Assembly: GCA_030697205.1 (NCBI GenBank)
Contig: JAUYQP010000044.1
Span: forward strand, 1 to 45,914
DNA length: 45,914 nucleotides
Direction of reading: 5' to 3'
DNA from: Mycobacteriales bacterium
Lineage (GTDB): Bacteria > Actinomycetota > Actinomycetes > Mycobacteriales > SCTD01
The notes under the pieces were generated by a model. It saw only the letters and a program-made list of their open reading frames with translations, searched no databases and was not told the DNA's origin. A program made the position numbers and the translations under genes. Of the stretch, positions 44,001 through 45,914 are shown in pieces. Numbering within the stretch: the first letter of the stretch is position 1; each line of letters opens with the position of its first letter.

Positions 44001-45735
44001 GACGGCGGCGGACGACGTCAACGTGCGCGGCACCCTGGCCGGTTCGACCGAGCTCCGGACCTCGGCTGCCGACGACCGCGTCTTCGTCAGCAGCGCGGAG
44101 CCCCGAGTGCTGGGTGCGCCCGTCCCCGGCCTGCTGCGCGGGACCCTCGACGACATCCGGGGCGGCGTCGACCTGGACGCTGCCGGCGGCGAGAACCTGC
44201 TCATGGTCAGCGACAGGGACAGCACGGTCGGGCGGACCGCCACGGCGACGGACCGGAGCCTCGCCGTCACGGGCCTGGGTGTGGTGACCTACACCGCGAC
44301 CGAGGGCAGCTTTGCGCAGGGCGTCACGACGTGGCTCGGTGCGCAGGCGGACACCGTCTCCCTCACCGGCGCGCGGCGTGACGGTGCGGACCGGGCGGTC
44401 CTGGCCTGGGAGGGCCGCAGCGGGACCGGTGCGGTCCGCACGACCAGCACCCTCAACACGGGGGCAGGCAACGACGTGGTGACCGTGGGCCTCGGCGCCG
44501 ACCAGGGCGTCCTCGTGGTCAACCTCGAGCAGGGCGACGACAGCCTGCTCGGCGCAGGCTCGGTGCTCGGCTTCACCGCCTTCGGCGGTGACGGTGCCGA
44601 CCGCCTGCAGGGCGGGGCCGGAGACGACCTGGTCTTCGGCGACTGGGGCCACGTCGACTACCGCGGCGCCGACGGGTCGCTGACCGGCGTCCTGGGAGTG
44701 CCAGACCGGATGGACCTGGTGTCCCGGGTCGCGACGGCTCCCCGCACGGTCGAGACGTGCACGGCGCAGCCCACCGCGGAGGCGTGCGCGGTCGCACGCG
44801 TCGACGTGGCCGGTGCGAAGGACCACGGGCTGGCCGCGCCCGTCCGCAACTGGATCTCGGTCGGTGCCGGTGACGACGTGGCCTTCGGTGGTGGCGGCGC
44901 TGACTGGTTCGACGCTGCCGGCGGCCGCAACGCCCTCGTGGGTGACCACGGCCGGCTGCGGAGGGTCACTCCCGCAGAGCTCGGCGGTGCGCGACGGGTC
45001 ACGACCTCCGACGGTGCCTTCTCCGTCGCCGTCCTCGAGGAGTCGTTCGGCTACGACGTCGAGGTCCTCGACGCCCTGGGCGGCGACCGGGACGTCGTGC
45101 TCGGCGGCACCGGCCGTGACTGGGTCTTCGCCGGTCTGGGCGACGACCTCGTCAACGGCGGCGACGGCAGCGACCTCGTCTTCGGCGGTGACGGCTCGGA
45201 CGTCGTCTGGGGCGGCCTCGGCGACGACCGGGTCTACGCCGGCTTCGGCGACGACCTCGTCGACCTGAAGGCGATGGCGGCCGGTCAGGGCAAGAGCAGG
45301 ACGGCGACGCGCGACGGCTGGCCGATCGGCACCTGGTGGAAGGGCAGCCCCTTGGTGGGCTCGCCCGGATGGGCCGCGCTCGCGCCTGTCGCGGACACCG
45401 ACCTGGTGGCGGCGACGGTCAACGGGTCCGACGTCGTCTTCGGCGGTGACGGGCCGGACGCCCTCCAGGCCGACGTCGGCGGTGCTGGACCCGTGCCCGG
45501 CGACCGGCTCGTCGACTGGAACGGCGCCTACAACGTCTTCTTCGTCTGCGAGGGCGCTTACGGCCGCGGCTACGTCCTGCGCGTGCCTAGCCCGTCGACG
45601 GTCAGGGCGCTGCAGGAGCTGGCTCGCGCCGACGGTGCGTCGGGCACCGACGGCACCCGGCAGCTCGCGATCCCGCTGTCGGGCAACAACAGCCCGACGC
45701 ACGCCGCGCACCCGGGCAACAACCTCGGCTGCTGA
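35050..45735 (+). CDS. Giant exported RTX-like calcium-binding protein, 3561 aa
   Basis: This one gene takes up almost a quarter of the window. The N-terminus (RRR at residues 21-23, hydrophobic 24-43, then SPTPDPP) is a signal or anchor sequence. Residues 50-1730 are beta-rich with long helices. A segment of the type [ET]LPxVG followed by a helix recurs near residues 493, 1003 and 1296, with a weaker copy (EIPVVD) near 1634. A tandem CRG...C repeat lies near 680-785. A Pro-rich linker is at about 1734-1767. From about 2107 to 3480 there are RTX-like GGxGxDxLxGG repeats, strongest at 2107-2150, 3134-3197 and 3341-3404. There is no LPXTG or C-terminal helix; the protein ends in NNLGC. GGGAGGAG precedes the ATG. 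The role may be surface adhesion or a matrix scaffold; this is inference. Confidence 0.88.
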   Translation: MTLGSRGQRGPDGRTGPGVPRRRLVLLGTVGAALVTGAVMALAVSPTPDPPTVTSVVPSATYTTLTVALSQPLHASVSGTTTTPLVSPSAWSVRTGARRVAPTAVTGSSSSYVLTVPTGEVTPNVSAVVIPGGTAVDATGAVVSAELSKVVPLTAADARRPLSALSAVQVDGKAFGPLPFVGTWFQNVAPVAGPSTVVVPDAVPGATEPPPLSATARLASTPRPLTALLPTLADAITLAGQATTQDGVAAALTAVPGIGAVTFSGSDITMAFDPSESSGRRSSTQLTTVSALPYAVDGTTTFDLHLRGSLTLTSGATTGPVLKAIDLSMEPRSLTLPGTARIGMVTVTPEQAVVVDTLSAKVVCATSCSTGSTGSTTSSVSGSLRLDLSAVSYDDSAAAVTRVALTTGTSPLGVQWSPATWDLAGLVALTDETSAASLALLATTTPVVTGDSAFRAAELPQFATLDTRAFVMGLEWVGSWLRSLDGVEGFGTELPAVGLTVGDVLALSDQVGAEVTGLIEELEGDGTTAGRRDPSAQDLVATLCRSGLMTCGTAGALEGLTVTPDAITYDVRLSVCRVLFEDAGTCTTPTGVAAGDAGPTLDLAVGDDMTRSADLGPLGGISTTLSAGTWKGTASATLAFQLRMDLRTKEEIKTALGLTEAQAVVDPGHPARDWIVPGDLCRGVALGILPGYSTTAFASANKVLSDGEPTAACDTLAWTDGGKVLLPGVDDAADTAHTVTDEEVCRGVGLKHARALPDFLADNPSLAGTTAAPTVPVTACAALAKQHLLAASTAAREALPSFVYYVPPPGAPLSIGHRLSISGLGTEPLAAASVGITGTGLGGTAQLGLLDLGLTGSATVLPTVALTLTNTTGKPLTLAGMASAADAAKAETPPTGPASLTGLVDASLGGSMAVDLRLANALAFPTAPAQFRLQGDVADLVRPTTITVDGSCADLTSGETGLCYSLGEWTGLRSTTPAQVVRMVTGLLDRLAGVTSTGDAAFELPFVGVSVQDLVAFDAKLRVLAETVEGLDPQSLTALQAALAAGLVSAGLPAELVTVDIQAYAGKRALLVAVPLSVEESASYPFSFDVGFGDDGPLPVRIAPSDGGAQLTAQGSASFTPTLGLMLDGAATDPLDDRLFLAVDEATDPTLSGTVSADVAGDVTFGPLSTDVSGRVEATPSVTVALSALGTDGRLTLSRLSDLLVDGAGSSLTWGGALSVDAAIGGPAGPLELAWSADLADLVDGGTGTFAPGKSPADWELAGLTLDLETLVRGTSQTSRFVGRALASSDALSTSLPLVGDELAKLSQVGKDLQAFSTAVDELWATVEEEQGPFVDGINDTLQEEVCAPLAVAGTCEIALRLYDDDGEEVEIGNATRVELGLTLEQQYLRTLDTPKLLDVPGFELDTRANLEVTAGYRLGLTLGLSLADGFYVKGFDLDGEDEATRLLEIYGKATLQHSRAELDAAGGSGSASDRRGLKVGGVTVFTLEEIDLGLTGTLGPDGTNAAGFALDMPSALTLSDITSRRRTLDSIFEPRISVAATAKIVIQTPDDLAKEVPVLRFPVHFDWTVDAVLAKGLELPSPNLSIGKADEDSFVAIDASGLLEGVVKPALVELNKYNPVAQAKPVRDALNTEIPVVDQTVRSMLDVALSGDASWKLFGFLLDLDEVATSLKDDPTPMAKGTFVDLGGYTVLPKAESGFFEPETGGVWAVPELAFIRELIGTLSSSAGGSKTFTPPAPKVPAKPGAPRVSTGGPATTTFAGTPPKRPSFGQIVSMPILDNPMSAATLLFGGEVDPVSFIEIAPPPVDFGLSIKFSRTLFKLDVAFLEAELSVGLEGAVGVVLRVGVGYSSHGLTSGNPVNGLYLVDAYDGERDLPLIALGGRVSARVDGRFAVLGIAEATFSGSGYVRLEGGLDLYDESPAIPEAGRGDGMFHVDEMARVIKGHRIDGPEASLADAFCIFRPTVQLEAGLAFGGSATVAGIKVWSGSWAQDWVLVDESITCPEAPRVAQLEERRLILNAGPYAADRLDGRTIADEGFTVDLWTDTTGSEGKRGTQYLRVSGAAGLAGSTYDAMLFAVDAVEEIYADLGPGADTVTISTDVTTPANVFGGAGNDTLKGGGGDDLLDGGTGTDRIETRAGNDTVVIGADGTGPRDVTSGNGLGSCATGCNVVVLGSGDDLVRGGPSAVVYQPAPGGYGNDRIEHEGTSMVLDLGTSSAGVTGVVDGLGGRFTSSAGVIETSDPTSMARLLGSTGADDFRVLDGPVGMYVDGGPGTDIVTVETNGNDRTVRAHDYGADDGAKADTLVVQGTTGTDKILLRARVKGQAITGPDRGGAASKADEGVVAVLSRDAANTKALSPTAPSQAPGGPVPVSHSYTGTASATQLVFYDSSFKGLLVDGVAGEDDVSLDDVATATTIQGGRGSGTVGSHFQVGQIFGWNADTITPATAAGVAAVRTPTSPSSPVGSLTEGPWGDDQFRYRESIRGWLSYGISHPTTVTGGDANDEFTVYSNRDTLTLEGGGGDNTFTLRSFISNGSIKATGGDGNDTFKYDFEYVANNEVAVDGGAGFNTFVAIGTELQDGFTVTPTGVSVCVPSSTAPGVSALDPRLTRSSTLDEAAIAAGGLAGTPGLRALPRQPDRGAPVSASGACAIDSAATNVQRYVLYGLQGNDVFWVRGAPSGSETYLIGGEDGSSYVVGDAGDLSKVDGTVEVVADLRNLSPAAERALASVDLAFPEPLLLAGDVAYSPVDALIPGDAVDKTAKHTAYVDGSAMTAGQSGTIRREGTGPTAGIRIAGLTDAAPETFALAELGPDGSPRSYIVQGGIGLRGLDRLRVVLGSGADVLEAVGTHAAYSLPAEAPYAATAREGRTEVHTGGGADRVQLDAVDGPTWVWTDGGGGTVRAGSGTAVGVTAPLEVYGGDGVDVVEVDSGSRTVPVRADVDLRTARPRSWGGVLTMADLAEVTGLEMAAPVRHDASVDVLRIKTGTAADDVNVRGTLAGSTELRTSAADDRVFVSSAEPRVLGAPVPGLLRGTLDDIRGGVDLDAAGGENLLMVSDRDSTVGRTATATDRSLAVTGLGVVTYTATEGSFAQGVTTWLGAQADTVSLTGARRDGADRAVLAWEGRSGTGAVRTTSTLNTGAGNDVVTVGLGADQGVLVVNLEQGDDSLLGAGSVLGFTAFGGDGADRLQGGAGDDLVFGDWGHVDYRGADGSLTGVLGVPDRMDLVSRVATAPRTVETCTAQPTAEACAVARVDVAGAKDHGLAAPVRNWISVGAGDDVAFGGGGADWFDAAGGRNALVGDHGRLRRVTPAELGGARRVTTSDGAFSVAVLEESFGYDVEVLDALGGDRDVVLGGTGRDWVFAGLGDDLVNGGDGSDLVFGGDGSDVVWGGLGDDRVYAGFGDDLVDLKAMAAGQGKSRTATRDGWPIGTWWKGSPLVGSPGWAALAPVADTDLVAATVNGSDVVFGGDGPDALQADVGGAGPVPGDRLVDWNGAYNVFFVCEGAYGRGYVLRVPSPSTVRALQELARADGASGTDGTRQLAIPLSGNNSPTHAAHPGNNLGC
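41371..41500 (+). repeat. First RTX-like repeat block in the giant protein
   Basis: This stretch encodes GGAGNDTLKGGGGDDLLDGG followed by a degenerate GNDTVV unit. The nine-residue pattern GGxGxDxxx is the calcium-binding beta-roll signature. It marks the change from the N-terminal half to the repeat-rich C-terminal half of the gene. Confidence 0.75.
45070..45260 (+). repeat. C-terminal RTX-like repeat block in the giant protein
   Basis: About seven consecutive units of the form GGxGxDxVxxG are encoded here (for example GGTGRDWVFAGLGDDLVNGG and GGDGSDLVFGGDGSDVVWGG). This is the most regular beta-roll stretch. It should form a calcium-dependent parallel roll, folding only after export where calcium is high. 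Confidence 0.8.
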
Positions 45736-45774
45736 GCGGCGACCCGCATAGGATCGAGAGCGGGAGGGCTCGCC

Positions 45775-45914
45775 TAGTGTCGTGCGGCATTAGTTCCTTT
45801 ACATAGCCGGCGTTGGCAGTCACGATGGCTCATGCCATCTACTGCTGTGGTGGAACTGACGGAGCAAGACCGGGCGACGTTGGAGTCGTGGACGCGGTCG
45901 ACGACGATGCCGGC
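45775..45914 (+). mobile_element. Left end of an IS630-type insertion sequence, truncated by the window
   Basis: A TA dinucleotide at 45775-45776 starts a less GC-rich stretch (GTGTCGTGCGGCATTAG and onward) that leads into a transposase start. IS630 elements insert at TA, so this is a plausible left boundary. The terminal inverted repeat cannot be confirmed without the right end. It lies about 40 bp past the giant gene's stop. Confidence 0.6.
45832..45914 (+). CDS. IS630 family transposase, 3' partial
   Basis: Only the first 27 codons are in the window. They encode a protein beginning MPSTAVVELTEQDRATLESW and continuing TRSTTMPA, which matches the N-terminus I know for actinobacterial IS630-type transposases, where a helix-turn-helix follows. 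The frame is open to the right edge. The catalytic DDE domain lies outside the window, so intactness cannot be judged. Confidence 0.7.
   Translation, partial: MPSTAVVELTEQDRATLESWTRSTTMP

Noticed and set aside
42814-45711. Another long minus-strand frame (965 codons) opposite the giant gene's 3' half
   Set aside because: The same shadow effect; it mirrors the repeated GGxGxD codons and shows no recognisable protein features.
1-45914. CRISPR arrays, tRNA or rRNA genes
   Set aside because: No regularly spaced direct repeats, cloverleaf sequences or rRNA segments were seen on either strand. The palindromic repeats found are isolated and not in arrays.

Overview
The window is high-GC (about 70 percent by eye), densely packed DNA from an actinomycete. 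Evidence for this: a DUF222/13E12-type HNH protein, the proteasome activator Bpa ending in GQYL, actinobacterial families such as DUF5926, DUF4446 and SCO6745, a WS/DGAT acyltransferase, many GTG starts, and many genes whose -10 hexamer lies only 6-8 nt before the start codon (leaderless mRNAs). I cannot place the order or genus from the sequence alone.

Layout. 1-2.5 kb: a truncated HNH protein, two weak hypothetical genes of less typical composition, and an intergenic palindromic repeat. 2.6-7.5 kb: a D-2-hydroxyacid dehydrogenase, a glycerophosphodiester phosphodiesterase translationally coupled to a soluble GAF histidine kinase, a renalase-like flavoprotein, and a DUF5926 gene that seems to start at ATC. 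7.5-11.2 kb: DUF4262, then a leftward operon of a haem-oxygenase-like diiron protein, arginine deiminase and a small membrane protein. 11.3-21.4 kb: housekeeping and small conserved genes: PAS-like protein, LarB/LarC (nickel-pincer cofactor), DUF4446, methyltransferase, AIM24, SerS, HAD phosphatase, Bpa, a cysteine-desulfurase-like enzyme and an SCO6745 protein. 21.5-28.6 kb: quinone oxidoreductase and lipoprotein, an FtsX-type permease with an ABC ATPase fused to a cyclic-nucleotide-binding domain, a thioesterase, and an EAL phosphodiesterase coupled to an MFS transporter. 28.7-34.3 kb: a lipid-type operon (WS/DGAT, SCP-x-like thiolase, carotenoid oxygenase) converging on a broken two-domain acyl-CoA-reductase-like SDR gene. 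35.0-45.7 kb: one gene for a 3561-residue exported protein with RTX-like glycine/aspartate repeats, followed about 40 bp later by the left end of an IS630-type element that runs off the window.

The most interesting items are the giant protein with its recurrent LPxVG-type segments; the diiron oxygenase-arginine deiminase operon, whose metal-ligand spacing resembles that recalled for the arginine N-oxygenase SznF; the ABC-cNMP fusion; the internally deleted SDR gene; the ATC start; and two copies of a TGATCA-ended intergenic repeat. No tRNA, rRNA or CRISPR array was seen.
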